Assembly (NCBI RefSeq): GCF_030655665.1
Contig: NZ_JAUSPQ010000004.1
Coordinates: 34,948 to 98,947 of the forward strand
Origin: Methanocorpusculum sp.
GTDB lineage: Archaea > Halobacteriota > Methanomicrobia > Methanomicrobiales > Methanocorpusculaceae
Direction of reading: 5' to 3'
DNA length: 64,000 nt
This document shows positions 36,047 to 45,169 of the stretch, piece by piece (the stretch's first letter is position 1; every line of letters starts with the position of its first letter). Both the position numbers and the translations under genes were made by a program. Under the pieces are notes generated by a model, which was given only the letters and a program-made list of their open reading frames with translations, ran no database searches and had not been told where the DNA came from.

Positions 36047-36197
36047 AGCATTCTGGACGATCCTCTTTCTTCTTATTGCCGGAGGGATCGTTCTTCTGTT
36101 CCTCTGGGCGGTGAAGAGGAATCTGCGGGGCGAAGCCTGCAGCTGCGGAGCGAAAGCATGTAAAAACTGCAGCTTGTGTAAGAATAATGAACGATAA
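36033..36197 (+). CDS. FeoB-associated Cys-rich membrane peptide
   Basis: 54 residues if begun at TTG 36033, which overlaps the feoB 3' end and has GGGGGGTG six bases upstream; GTG 36024 is also possible. One membrane helix ([21 protein letters not shown]) is followed by a short basic linker and four cysteines ([18 protein letters not shown]). This is the usual layout of the small Cys-rich proteins found after feoB, thought to bind iron at the pore exit. Confidence 0.75.
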   Translation: MVLPEAFWTILFLLIAGGIVLLFLWAVKRNLRGEACSCGAKACKNCSLCKNNER

Positions 36198-36205
36198 AAA
36201 AAATC

Positions 36206-36610
36206 TTATTTCTGTTTTTTTGCGGCGACGAACTCCCGGATCTTCTGGATCGTCACGGTGTTGAGTTCATGTTCCATGAAACAAGCGTCTTTGTTCGCAA
36301 TGTTCCCGGGCACCCCGATTATTTCCAGAAACTCGACCAGGACGTCGTGACGGAATTTGACCTGCTCGGCGATGATCTTTCCGGATTCCGTTAGGGTGAC
36401 GCCTTCGTATTTCCGATACACGACCAGACCTTTTTTATCGAGTTTTGCAAACATTTCCCCAACGGATGAAGGACCAACGTCCAGTTCGGCCGCCACATCA
36501 CGGCTTTTTGCGTATCCTTTGGTGAGGGAGACGTTGAGGATCGCTTCGAGGTAGTCCTCCTCTTTCATGGTGAGGCGATGATTGTATGATGCCTGAGGTA
36601 TCGGATCCAT
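36206..36610 (-). CDS. DtxR/MntR-family metal-dependent regulator
   Basis: 134 residues from ATG 36610; the reading frame continues to 36709 but the extra part is hydrophobic and unlike the family. Winged helix-turn-helix with MKEEDYLEAILNVSLTKGYAKSRDVAAELDVGPSSVGEMFAKLDKKGLV and a dimerisation/metal domain with DVLVEFLEIIGVP and EHELN (metal ligands). No C-terminal SH3 domain, as in MntR and many archaeal members. It converges with the feo operon, 9 bp from the small Cys-rich gene, and probably controls it in response to Fe2+ or Mn2+ (inference). Confidence 0.85.
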   Translation of the reverse strand: MDPIPQASYNHRLTMKEEDYLEAILNVSLTKGYAKSRDVAAELDVGPSSVGEMFAKLDKKGLVVYRKYEGVTLTESGKIIAEQVKFRHDVLVEFLEIIGVPGNIANKDACFMEHELNTVTIQKIREFVAAKKQK

Positions 36611-36767
36611 GGTATAGTATTGGGAGGAGGGGGTAATCAGGTTTTGTTTATGGGAGATGTCACGTATCATAAAACTCAGGAGCAATATTGGGAAATATGG
36701 TAAAAACACGTGCGAGACGCGTATTATTCGAAATACACGCCCAATGTCCTAATCTATTTCTAACTTA

Positions 36768-36928
36768 GGGGTGCGGGGAAGTGACTGCGGGGTGGACGCT
36801 GAAAGCGGACACCCTCAGCTGAGCAAATCTTTGATTTGCGATCCGGCGCGGAGGCGGATTGACGGCAAAGCCAGCGATCTTAGCTGAGCAAATCTCTGAT
36901 TTGCGAGCCCGACGCGGTGGAAATATCG
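36768..36928 (+). repeat. Mosaic repeat with two hairpin units
   Basis: Frame GGGGTGCGGGGAAGTGAC to GCGGTGGAAATATCG with two inserted units. Unit 1 has hairpin 1 CGCT-GAA-AGCG and hairpin 2 GCAAATC-TTT-GATTTGC; unit 2 has hairpin 1 GGC-AAA-GCC and hairpin 2 GCAAATC-TCT-GATTTGC. Confidence 0.8.
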
Positions 36929-37079
36929 TACTTTTGAGGTCCATATGAGCAGTCATTTAGGGATCCTAGTATTCAGGTTGAGCTAGATTCTCTGGATAGT
37001 ATAAATCATCACACAAAATGCACGAAAAGATGACGAAAACACGAAAAAGAGAAAGAGTAGTTATTAGGTGAATGCAAAT

Positions 37080-37205
37080 CGTCCCCTCCCCAGCCCCCCG
37101 CACGAAACCCACAAATTCGCAAACCTTCGGTTTGCTCGGCTAAGGTCGTCGACTTCGTCGCCAACCCGCCAACGAAATTCACGAAAAGGGGGGCAGGGGC
37201 GGAAG
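37080..37205 (-). repeat. Long repeat E, left copy (inverted partner at 49298-49425)
   Basis: About 125 bp, roughly 95% identical by eye to the inverted copy 12.2 kb away. It contains one hairpin unit (hairpin 1 CGAC-GAA-GTCG, hairpin 2 GCAAACC-GAA-GGTTTGC) within a C-rich frame. A related A-rich element beginning ATCATCACAC lies just upstream at 37005-37050 and recurs at 49455-49500 (inverted) and 53785-53870. Confidence 0.8.
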
Positions 37206-37270
37206 AAAGGATGATCTTCTATTTTCCTAAGGGGGAATATCGCTAATATTTCACTCCCTTTTCTAATTTC

Positions 37271-37483
37271 GGGGTGCGGGGAAGGGACTGGCGAGGGGAG
37301 CGAAGCGACGTAAGCCTTGAGCAAATCTTTGATTTGCGACTGCGGGTTGGACGCTGAAAGCGGCCGACCTCAGCGGAGGCGAGGTGAGCCGGCAGGCTCG
37401 CCCTCAGCAGAGCAAGTCGTCAGATTTGCGACCAAGTTGCCAGACTTGCTATCCGGCAAGGGAGGGGCCGCGGTGGAGTATCC
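37271..37483 (+). repeat. Mosaic repeat with at least three nested hairpin units
   Basis: Begins GGGGTGCGGGGAAGGGAC and ends CCGCGGTGGAGTATCC. Hairpins include GCAAATC-TTT-GATTTGC, CGCT-GAA-AGCG and GAGCC-GGCA-GGCTC. It precedes the DUF4357 gene by about 130 bp. Confidence 0.75.
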
Positions 37484-37615
37484 TGTTTTCAGGGCACATG
37501 TTAGTATTTTGCCCGGTCATTGTATCGCAGAATGGTCATATACAGAGTATCCACATTCACCATAGATACTACTAAGCCAGTAAATATCCAATTATTTACT
37601 ATCTGGTGAATAGGT

Positions 37616-38614
37616 ATGGGATGGTATCGAGAATCTAGTTACGTTGATGGAAGAACATGTGAGCTTATAGATTATCAATCCGTAATCGAGCATTGTTTCT
37701 TTGAGTTTGTCTTTATTAACGAGAAATTCAAGGTTTTTTGTCGTGCATGGAGAAAACCGCTGGAACCGATTCTAACCACTGACAATTCAGATTATCCCAG
37801 AAGGAGTAATAGAGACGGTGAATGGACAATTCAAACAGACCGGATTGGATTTCTCGGAGATGAGTGGGATTGTAAAATCAAAGAAAACAGGTCAGATACA
37901 ATACTCATGCGGGATTTGAATCAGCATTTATCAATAACAAGAAAGCAGTTTCCTGATACACCGTCATATTTCTTTAAGCAAAAATATCCGGACTGGGAAC
38001 GTGATCGTGATTATCGTGTAAAAAGAGTTGGTTATGATCAGCAAATTGTTACACGAAATCTTGGTGAGAGTATTGGTATTCTCAAGCAGGGAGATGTTAT
38101 TGTTCATTTGAATAATGGCGACAGAGCTGTTTCACTCAAACCGAATCAGATTGTGGTGACCCAAAATCAGGGTGAACAGTGGTTCAAAATTTTCAGCGGA
38201 GAACGAGTTGTTATTTTTAAACCAGATAATACCCAGGAATTATATGACCCCTGGACTCCACCAAAACCCAAGGAAAAATCAGAGAAAGAAGACCCAATAT
38301 TCAATCTATTAAAGGATGGGATTACTGCCCGAGGAAAGAATTTTTGTGGCACATTCTTTGTGTCTGCAGGTTCAGAAATTAATATTTCTATAGAACCATA
38401 CTCAAATGGCGGTAAAAATCGAAGAAAGGAGCTGAAAGACAAAGGAGTCATTAAGACAAAAAAGGATGGTACTGCCTATCTTACTGAGAACATGGGATTT
38501 AGTAGCCCAAATACTGCAGCGAATTTTCTCTTGGGCGGTAGAAATAAAGGCGGCATTTTATGGCGTAATGATGAAGGTACAACCTGGGATGAATATTATA
38601 AGGATGAGGCGTGA
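37616..38614 (+). CDS. DUF4357-domain protein, probably accessory/defence-linked
   Basis: 332 residues. The last 75 residues (ITARGKNFCGTFFVSAGSEI ... FSSPNTAANFLLGGRNKGG ... WRNDEG) match DUF4357, a domain often attached to nucleases or restriction-modification proteins. The first 130 residues (YVDGRTCELIDYQSVIEH, FLGDEWDCKIKENRS) and a middle beta-rich part (about 150-220) are unrecognised. GGTGA is about seven bases before the ATG. It is more AT-rich than core genes and lies between repeat modules just outside CRISPR array 1, so horizontal acquisition is likely. No catalytic motif can be named. Confidence 0.6.
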   Translation: MGWYRESSYVDGRTCELIDYQSVIEHCFFEFVFINEKFKVFCRAWRKPLEPILTTDNSDYPRRSNRDGEWTIQTDRIGFLGDEWDCKIKENRSDTILMRDLNQHLSITRKQFPDTPSYFFKQKYPDWERDRDYRVKRVGYDQQIVTRNLGESIGILKQGDVIVHLNNGDRAVSLKPNQIVVTQNQGEQWFKIFSGERVVIFKPDNTQELYDPWTPPKPKEKSEKEDPIFNLLKDGITARGKNFCGTFFVSAGSEINISIEPYSNGGKNRRKELKDKGVIKTKKDGTAYLTENMGFSSPNTAANFLLGGRNKGGILWRNDEGTTWDEYYKDEA

Positions 38615-38648
38615 CATTTTCAAGATTTTTTACGGATGAAGTGTGTTT

Positions 38649-38820
38649 GCGCATAATCCCTGTTTTTGATTGACCGTATATTCACAGCAGATCATTCCTA
38701 ATCGAAAACCTGATGAAAATTGGGATAGGGTGTGGAAGAATGAAAAATTTTCTGATTTCAAAATGAAGTAGTGTTAGCTCTTTTCTTGATCCGGCAAGGG
38801 GGGCCCGCGGTGGGATATCC
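38649..38820 (+). repeat. Repeat module D and outer-frame remnant
   Basis: Module D (38649-38677) repeats the sequence at 33744-33778. 38789-38820 is the right end of an outer frame (GATCCGGCAAGG to GCGGTGGGATATCC) without its left half. Together they look like the debris of a rearranged copy. Confidence 0.6.
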
Positions 38821-38894
38821 TATTTTCTGAGGCCCCTATACGTTTCCAGGTAGTTCACCGTCAAGGAAAGATCTTCCTTGGCGACCCGGTGCTT

Positions 38895-39376
38895 CATTGA
38901 ATCCACGTGCCCACGAGGGGCACGACAGCGTGCCGGAATTTGCGGGGAACATCTGTTCATTTCAATCCACGTGCCCGCAGGGGGCACGACGAGTACGTAC
39001 CGTATGATTTCGCCACGGATGTATTTCAATCCACGTGCCCGCAGGGGGCACGACTTACCGGGTGTGTATGCAGACGGGCAGAGGTATTTCAATCCACGTG
39101 CCCGCAGGGGGCACGACTTACCGGGTGTGTATGCAGACGGGCAGAGGTATTTCAATCCACGTGCCCGCAGGGGGCACGACGGTCACCTTTGCGACCTTTC
39201 CGAGGTTCCCCAATTTCAATCCACGTGCCCACGAGGGGCACGACGAAACCCCGAAAGACATGTTTGTTTGGTGGGTTCAATTTCAATCCACGTGCCCACA
39301 AGGGGCACGACTTTTTATCGTTGAAGAGGCCCACAACTACAACAAATTTCTATCCACGTGCCCGTAAGGACATGAC
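38895..39376 (-). CRISPR. CRISPR array 1 (type I-C repeat), 8 repeats, decayed at both ends
   Basis: Repeats of 32 bp begin at 38895, 38959, 39023, 39086, 39149, 39213 and 39280, with a last 31-bp degenerate copy at 39346. In the minus-strand sense they read from GTCGTGCC to GGATTGAAAT. Spacers are 31-35 bp; spacers 39055-39085 and 39118-39148 are identical, a duplicated repeat-spacer unit. Four repeats carry substitutions in the loop, and the outer two also elsewhere. The array lies only 38 bp behind the cas7 stop codon on the same strand, leaving no room for a normal leader, so it is probably transcribed with the cas operon and no longer acquires spacers. Confidence 0.95.
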
Positions 39377-39414
39377 CTCAACGAAAGAAGAAAATGCCGG
39401 GATAATTTTCCGGC

Positions 39415-40281
39415 TTAGAGCTTCTCGATCAGTTCTACAGATTTTGGCACTTTATCCGTATCCACGTTGACCCCATAATCTTCAAAACTGCGTGCCGGTT
39501 TTGATGCATCCTTTCTTTTTACAGAGATCAGATCAAACAATACGTGAGACGGAGCACATCCAAGAGCCGAATCGTGTTTGAACACGAATAACTTTCTCGT
39601 CGCCATCTTGCCGCGTGCTGCCGAGTGATCATGTTCGAACAGGTTGATCAAAGCTTCCCAGAGCAGATCAAGATCCGTATCATCGAAACCGGTGACCTTC
39701 TGTGCGAGATTTGCGGAAATATATCCCTCAACACGGTACAAGGCATACGGCACGATGTGTTTTCTTCCCATTTCATGCTCCTTCTTCTCCGCATCCTCTT
39801 TACTTGTTACCGCAACACGGGTGATCGTGATCTCCTGAGGCACGATCGGATCAATACTTCGGGAGAAATTGATCTGGACAGGACCTCTGACCTGTCCGCA
39901 ATTCACCTTCGTTGTCATGACTGCACCAAAAGCCCGGATATCGTAGAAGTTCTCACACATGAATCCTGTGATCTTTTTTGCATCCGCCTCATCTTTCGGC
40001 AGTTTCTTCTCTTCAGGTTTCATGTTGTAGTTCTTGTAGGCAAGCTCGTGCTGAGCATTCAAAACAGCTCCGTCGCGAACATAGATCTGGAAACCCGGTT
40101 CCTCCTCTTTAACCGTAGCCACGTAATCCCGAATCTTTCTCTTGATGCACACATCCGTCACGATGCCGTAACTCGTCTCCGGATCGATCCTGGGCATATT
40201 TCCTGCATCCGGGTCGCCGTTCGGGTTACCGTTTTCCACATCAAACAACATTACAAATTCATATCTGTTTTCAATTGCCAT
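39415..40281 (-). CDS. cas7c: Type I-C Cas7 (Csd2)
   Basis: 288 residues. N-terminal RYEFVMLFDVENGNPNGDPDAG is the signature of the Csd2/Cas7 backbone subunit, followed by TDVCIKRKIRDYV and the thumb-region GPVQINFSRSIDPI. Several copies coat the crRNA spacer in Cascade. GGAGG lies nine bases before the ATG. Last gene of the cas3-cas5c-cas8c-cas7c run, immediately upstream of array 1. Confidence 0.95.
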   Translation of the reverse strand: MAIENRYEFVMLFDVENGNPNGDPDAGNMPRIDPETSYGIVTDVCIKRKIRDYVATVKEEEPGFQIYVRDGAVLNAQHELAYKNYNMKPEEKKLPKDEADAKKITGFMCENFYDIRAFGAVMTTKVNCGQVRGPVQINFSRSIDPIVPQEITITRVAVTSKEDAEKKEHEMGRKHIVPYALYRVEGYISANLAQKVTGFDDTDLDLLWEALINLFEHDHSAARGKMATRKLFVFKHDSALGCAPSHVLFDLISVKRKDASKPARSFEDYGVNVDTDKVPKSVELIEKL

Positions 40282-40284
40282 ACT

Positions 40285-42048
40285 TCAAGCCTCCTGTAAT
40301 TCTTTGTCTTCCTTTTTCGTGTAGATAAATTCGCGCTGGTGATAATAGCCCAGAACAAATTTGCCCTGATCTTCCAGATTGAAAGCCGCCGGGAATTCGG
40401 TCACGTTGGACAAAATTGCTTCCATCTGTTTGTCGTAATATCTTCCATCGATCTTGGCGATATGATGCTGCGATAAATTCAGCAGCGTTGGAAACACCAG
40501 TTTCGGGTTCGCCGAAGCCGATGCGAAATACCGTGACCGGATGGTCGATGTGCCGTTCGCTTTCTGCTGCAATGCCTCCATCACAGCGAACAGCCTTCCA
40601 AGAGAATAGGCTGTATCTATTGATTTTTGATTTAAACTCACTGTTAACTCCTCCATTTTTTCCGTCATGTTCTGTTTCTGATAATACCGTCTCAGGTATG
40701 CTTTCAGATATCCTACGCGAATATAATCGATACCGTAATCATCTCCTGCCTCGGCACGTATTCTCATCAAAACAGCCGAATATACCGATGTAGGATACAT
40801 ATCTCCTGAAATGACTGCCCGAAACAATGCGGTTTCATAGGACGATGGGACATTCTCCCACCATTTTTTACTGGATTTTACCGTAATGCTTCTCAGAATA
40901 TCCCCAATCGAAACGAGCCTCGGTTTGAGTTTCGCGGATTTTACCACATCCATATTCTCGGTATGTTCGCCCGTCTTTAGAATGAAATTCTCAAGCGTGT
41001 CCTCATACCAGAATCTGATAGATGCCCGGGCAACATTTGGAGCAAGACCAAGGATGTACGTTTTCACCTTAAACTCTGGATCATTCACTGCCTGACCGGA
41101 TCTGACTTTTTTCAGAATGTCGAGAATCTGTATTTCAGTTGAAGTGTCAGAAATGTCTGCGTCTTTTGGAGCATCTGCACCAAGAAGTACCGAGATCAGA
41201 GATAATGCCTTTCCGTCTTCTTTGCCGTCTGTCCAGAATACTACGGTCGTATCCCCGATCTGGATCCTGCGGTCATTTTTCGAAAGAAGATAATTTAGGG
41301 CGGTCGTATATGCAAACATCGCCTTTTCAGAAACAGGTGCATTATAACTCTGGGTTTTTCCATATGAGGTAACCGATGGAAAATTGAAACCGACGATAAC
41401 ACAACCCGTAGTATTCGCGTCTGCTACTCCTTTGAGCATGGTGTGCGTTTTTGCAAGAGGCTGATTCAAAAGTCCGGTAACCAGACACTGTCCGCGTTCT
41501 TCCGAGCAGGATGAAGCATTGCAATACGTTTCCCAGACTTCCTTCGCTTCAGGGTGATCGTGGATGTAGCCTTTTTCGTCCGTGAGGCGGAACACGATAT
41601 TCCCGCTCTGATAGATCGGATGATCTGCCGGAATATCAAGAGGGAGGTCATCAACCCTGTTTTTGAGAAAAGCAATTACTGCTTTGAGCCCGGCATCCTC
41701 GGATAAATCGATGATTTTCTGATAGGTATCATATGCACTGCGCAAACGGTCGGGCATCGCGATAAGTTTCTTCTCCTTTTTGTCGTAATCGGCACCAAGG
41801 AGATACTTTGCATTATCGCAGAGAAAGTAGGGAGGCGGGTTTTTTCCGGAGCGGCCGGCTTGTTCCGGGACCCTCATCATCACTCGCTGTTTATTCTCAA
41901 CCAGGGTGATAATGCCTTTGAATTCCCCATTTCGGGACAATTCGATCGCATACGAGCACGGCACACTCGAGTAGTTTGGCTGAGCGACTCCTGATCTTGG
42001 ATCCATTACGAGATTGTCGTATAACGCACACAAGGCAGACAGGATCAT
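40285..42048 (-). CDS. cas8c: Type I-C Cas8c (Csd1) large subunit
   Basis: 587 residues, normal for Csd1. Family features include the start LSALCALYDNL, PDRLRSAYDTYQKIID, TGCVIVGFNFPSVTSYGKTQSYNAPVSEKAMFAYTTALNYLL and the helical C-terminus that replaces a separate small subunit. It recognises the PAM and opens target DNA. ATGA overlap with cas5c upstream; three bases separate it from cas7c. Confidence 0.95.
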   Translation of the reverse strand: MILSALCALYDNLVMDPRSGVAQPNYSSVPCSYAIELSRNGEFKGIITLVENKQRVMMRVPEQAGRSGKNPPPYFLCDNAKYLLGADYDKKEKKLIAMPDRLRSAYDTYQKIIDLSEDAGLKAVIAFLKNRVDDLPLDIPADHPIYQSGNIVFRLTDEKGYIHDHPEAKEVWETYCNASSCSEERGQCLVTGLLNQPLAKTHTMLKGVADANTTGCVIVGFNFPSVTSYGKTQSYNAPVSEKAMFAYTTALNYLLSKNDRRIQIGDTTVVFWTDGKEDGKALSLISVLLGADAPKDADISDTSTEIQILDILKKVRSGQAVNDPEFKVKTYILGLAPNVARASIRFWYEDTLENFILKTGEHTENMDVVKSAKLKPRLVSIGDILRSITVKSSKKWWENVPSSYETALFRAVISGDMYPTSVYSAVLMRIRAEAGDDYGIDYIRVGYLKAYLRRYYQKQNMTEKMEELTVSLNQKSIDTAYSLGRLFAVMEALQQKANGTSTIRSRYFASASANPKLVFPTLLNLSQHHIAKIDGRYYDKQMEAILSNVTEFPAAFNLEDQGKFVLGYYHQREFIYTKKEDKELQEA

Positions 42049-42710
42049 ACGTTCACCTCTTTGTGAAACGATTCCGGGATCGTAATGATCCCTTTATGCA
42101 TCTGCGCACGGAAAAATTTCGGCGTCATATCATCGCTGAAATTAATGTCGTAGAGCATCCACCCAAGATCCCGGTCTTCGTCAATAGGGATCTTCGAGAG
42201 CGGCTCTTCCACCAGTTCAAATGAAACGGGAAACTCTCTGCATCCAAAGTAAGGCTGGTGATGACACTGACCTTTCCGTGCCCGTCGGAGAAATATATTG
42301 TAATGCTTCTCTTCCGTGTCATCATCGCCCGCTTTCTTTGTCATTTCAAAGTGAGCTTTGATAATATACTCAACATTTTTGAGCATCAGGGTCGCCCGCT
42401 GCTGCCGGTCCTTCTGGGTGTTTTGATAGAATGGTTCTGCACATCCTTTTTCAGAAACAGTTTTCATTAATGAACCGGGATTTTTCATGATAGAGGAGAC
42501 TTCATTTCGTCTGATATTGGAAAATGCGATCGGCTGCATGACTTGGATCTCATCGATCACCCAGCGAATCGCGGGTTTCCAATGGATCGCCTCTAAAATT
42601 CCCCGTGCTGCTGATGGGGTGATGACATCATAACTTACTCGTTCGACCTTCATTTCAGGCCGGGTAAAACATGCATAATCACCCCAAACTCGTAATGTAA
42701 TTCCGTAGAT
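42045..42710 (-). CDS. cas5c: Type I-C Cas5c (Cas5d), crRNA-processing endonuclease; unusual 5' end
   Basis: The first in-frame ATG (42653) would give 202 residues beginning MKVERVSYDVITPSAARG, cutting off the first beta strand of the fold. The frame continues upstream for 19 codons, encoding IYGITLRVWGDYACFTRPE, which is exactly the conserved Cas5c N-terminus, and an ideal AAGGAGGTGAT sits just before it. No ATG, GTG or TTG exists in that stretch; an ATC at 42710 is best placed. In type I-C this protein cuts pre-crRNA, so no cas6 is expected and none is present. I give the coordinates with the putative ATC start. Confidence 0.85.
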   Translation of the reverse strand: MYGITLRVWGDYACFTRPEMKVERVSYDVITPSAARGILEAIHWKPAIRWVIDEIQVMQPIAFSNIRRNEVSSIMKNPGSLMKTVSEKGCAEPFYQNTQKDRQQRATLMLKNVEYIIKAHFEMTKKAGDDDTEEKHYNIFLRRARKGQCHHQPYFGCREFPVSFELVEEPLSKIPIDEDRDLGWMLYDINFSDDMTPKFFRAQMHKGIITIPESFHKEVNV

Positions 42711-42809
42711 AGTATCACCTCCTTAAGAATAGAGAATAAAAATAAAATTTATTCATTGGTTGTTTAATTCACGCTATTGGCATGTAAATGTATCCTGTAT
42801 ATCCATGAA

Positions 42810-45029
42810 TTAGAGAATATAATCAAACATATCAGGCTTTCCGGGAATATAGATCCCGGTGTCCTGGGCGTAAAATCGGCTTTGATTCTTCAAAACAACG
42901 AAGCTTTCGCCGAGTAATTCTAATGCGCCCTCATCATGAAGGTAATCAAGGTCTGCTTTTCTCACGTTCACACAGTAGGGTGAGATCTTTCTGATAAAAC
43001 TGCGGATGAATTCAGGCGAATAATTTTTGATGAGTTTTTCCGCTTCATCGTCGAAGGGAATAATGACCGCACATCCGCTGTCGGAGATCAGTTTGAATTT
43101 GTCGGATATGTCGGCAAAGGGGAATGCTGTTTCAGAAGTGGCGATTCCCTGCTGGCAAAGGTCCAACACTCCTTTGTTGTCGAGTTGTTCTTTTCGGATA
43201 TCGAAGAGTTTAGAGAAGTATTTCGCAATTGTATCCAGAGAAAGATAATCATCAGTCTGGATAGTGTGGGAAATTTCTGCCGTCTGTTTCACATATCCGG
43301 CACCGGAATATTTCTGTTCGGGAGTGAAGATGTACACGTCCCCACAGGAGAGTTTTCCTTCACGATTACATCTTCCGGCAGCCTGATTGATCGAATCAAC
43401 TCCTGCCAAAGAACGATACACGACCGGGAAATCGATATCGACTCCTGCTTCAATGAGCTGGGTCGAGATGACACGGCAGGGTTCTTTATCTTCGAGTTTT
43501 TTCCGTATCGTTTCGATGACTTGTTTTCTATGCTTTGGGCACATGTTTGTGCTTAAATGCAGGGTGTCTCCTGCTTCTTTCACAAGAGAGTAGAGATCTT
43601 TTGCATGTTTTTTGGTATTGACGATGCAAAGGACCTGCTTTTCTGATTTGAGGCAGGAAGCGATTTCGTCTATTGTTTTATAGCCAAGGTTGTGTGCTTT
43701 CGCCCGCTTCATTTTATCAGCCAGTTCTTTGTAATTTGGAACAATGTTCCTGACTGATGTGCCATTTGGGAGAACCTTATTCTCTACGAAGTCAGGCTGG
43801 GTCGCTGTGCAGAGAACAACGGTGCAGTGATAATTTTTCACGAGTTCCGAAAGTGCATACATGCATGGACGGAGAAATTCGTTTGGAAGAGCCTGGACTT
43901 CATCTAAGATTATTACACCGTTTGCGATGTTGTGGACTTTTCTGGCTCGTGACGGGTGAGAGGTAAAGAGCGATTCAAAGAACTGAACATTCGTGGTGAG
44001 GATCAGTGGGGCATCCCAGTTTGTTGTGGCAAGAGCGAGGTTCCTGTTTTCTCCATACGGGGAGTCAGGTTCGACTTTTACCCCTGTTGGAAGAACGAAG
44101 TTGGAGTGGTGTTCAACGATATTGTTCCGACCAAAAATATCAGCATAGACTTTGGCATTTTGTTCGATGATCGAAGTGAAGGGGATGGTGTAAATTATCC
44201 TGCTCTGACGATTTTTCAGAGCGTGTTTCAAAGCAAAAGAGAGAGAGGAGAGCGTTTTCCCTCCGCCTGTCGGAACGTTGAGGGTGAAGATCCCCGGTTC
44301 TGTTTCAGCTGCTTTGTTGCAGGATGTGAGGATGTCGTTTCGAATTTTGTCAAGGTCGGATGATACCTGAAATTCTGCCATGCGTGCATCGAGTTTGTCA
44401 TTGAATTCTTCGAGCGTAGGATACGTTCCTTCCGTTACGTATCCATCCCATTGTGCAGCATCGGTTCTGTCCGCATCGACCAGACAGGAGTAAAGGAAGT
44501 GAGTGTAGAGAAAAAGCGAAAGAGCGAATTCATTCTGGTCGAGTTTTGATGGATCTTTCGGGATGAAGGTTTGTGTGGCGAAAAACTCCGAAAGGTCGGG
44601 GAACGTTTGGGGCATCTCGGTTTTCCATGCGGCATACAAATCTGGATTTGAATTTTGGAGACGTTGAAATAAACCGGATGCGTTGGCGTTTCCGCGATTG
44701 GGAAGCCCTCCATGGTGTCCCGCAATTATGTAGGACATGAGATGATATGCAAGCGATGAATAGGGATTGTGTTGTTCGGCTGCAAGGAGATCGACAGTTT
44801 TCGCTCCGGCAGTCGAGTGATCAGTCTGAATGTTATCTCCCCTGATGCGTTTTTGAAAGTCATCGGAGTATTTGCCTATGTCGTGTAAGATCCCGCATAT
44901 CTCGCCCATTTCCCGCGTAGTAAAAGTCTGCGCATATATTCCTGCAAGGATGGATACATTTGTCAAATGATCGGTAATGGTTTGATATTTCGTCCTGTCT
45001 TCATTACAACGTGCATAGTATTCAGTCAT
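42810..45029 (-). CDS. cas3: Cas3 helicase-nuclease (HD + DExH), type I-C
   Basis: 739 residues from ATG 45029 (an earlier ATG at 45065 is possible). HD nuclease domain: His21, ILHDIGKYSDDF (His49-Asp50), TDHSTAGAK and AGHHGGLP. SF2 helicase: Walker A NVPTGGGKT (251-259), VIILDEVQALP, then QLIEAGVDIDF and QAAGRCNREG motifs. It unwinds and degrades DNA bound by Cascade. First of the minus-strand interference genes; divergent from cas4 across a gap of about 140 bp that must hold both promoters. Confidence 0.95.
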   Translation of the reverse strand: MTEYYARCNEDRTKYQTITDHLTNVSILAGIYAQTFTTREMGEICGILHDIGKYSDDFQKRIRGDNIQTDHSTAGAKTVDLLAAEQHNPYSSLAYHLMSYIIAGHHGGLPNRGNANASGLFQRLQNSNPDLYAAWKTEMPQTFPDLSEFFATQTFIPKDPSKLDQNEFALSLFLYTHFLYSCLVDADRTDAAQWDGYVTEGTYPTLEEFNDKLDARMAEFQVSSDLDKIRNDILTSCNKAAETEPGIFTLNVPTGGGKTLSSLSFALKHALKNRQSRIIYTIPFTSIIEQNAKVYADIFGRNNIVEHHSNFVLPTGVKVEPDSPYGENRNLALATTNWDAPLILTTNVQFFESLFTSHPSRARKVHNIANGVIILDEVQALPNEFLRPCMYALSELVKNYHCTVVLCTATQPDFVENKVLPNGTSVRNIVPNYKELADKMKRAKAHNLGYKTIDEIASCLKSEKQVLCIVNTKKHAKDLYSLVKEAGDTLHLSTNMCPKHRKQVIETIRKKLEDKEPCRVISTQLIEAGVDIDFPVVYRSLAGVDSINQAAGRCNREGKLSCGDVYIFTPEQKYSGAGYVKQTAEISHTIQTDDYLSLDTIAKYFSKLFDIRKEQLDNKGVLDLCQQGIATSETAFPFADISDKFKLISDSGCAVIIPFDDEAEKLIKNYSPEFIRSFIRKISPYCVNVRKADLDYLHDEGALELLGESFVVLKNQSRFYAQDTGIYIPGKPDMFDYIL

Positions 45030-45169
45030 TGGATCAGTTCCCGATGTTCTAATTTTACATTGCATTGACGAAGTAGTTTTGCAAAAACTTACTGAGATTC
45101 GAAACGAGATAAAATTCCATCGTTATTCTCGGGATACTTTGAAGTATTTTCACTCTATATTATCCATTA

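Noticed and set aside
38820..39470. Several open frames on both strands across 38.8-39.5 kb and 47.4-49.0 kb with repeated motifs such as FNPRAHGGHD
   Set aside because: These are translations of the CRISPR repeats and spacers, not proteins.
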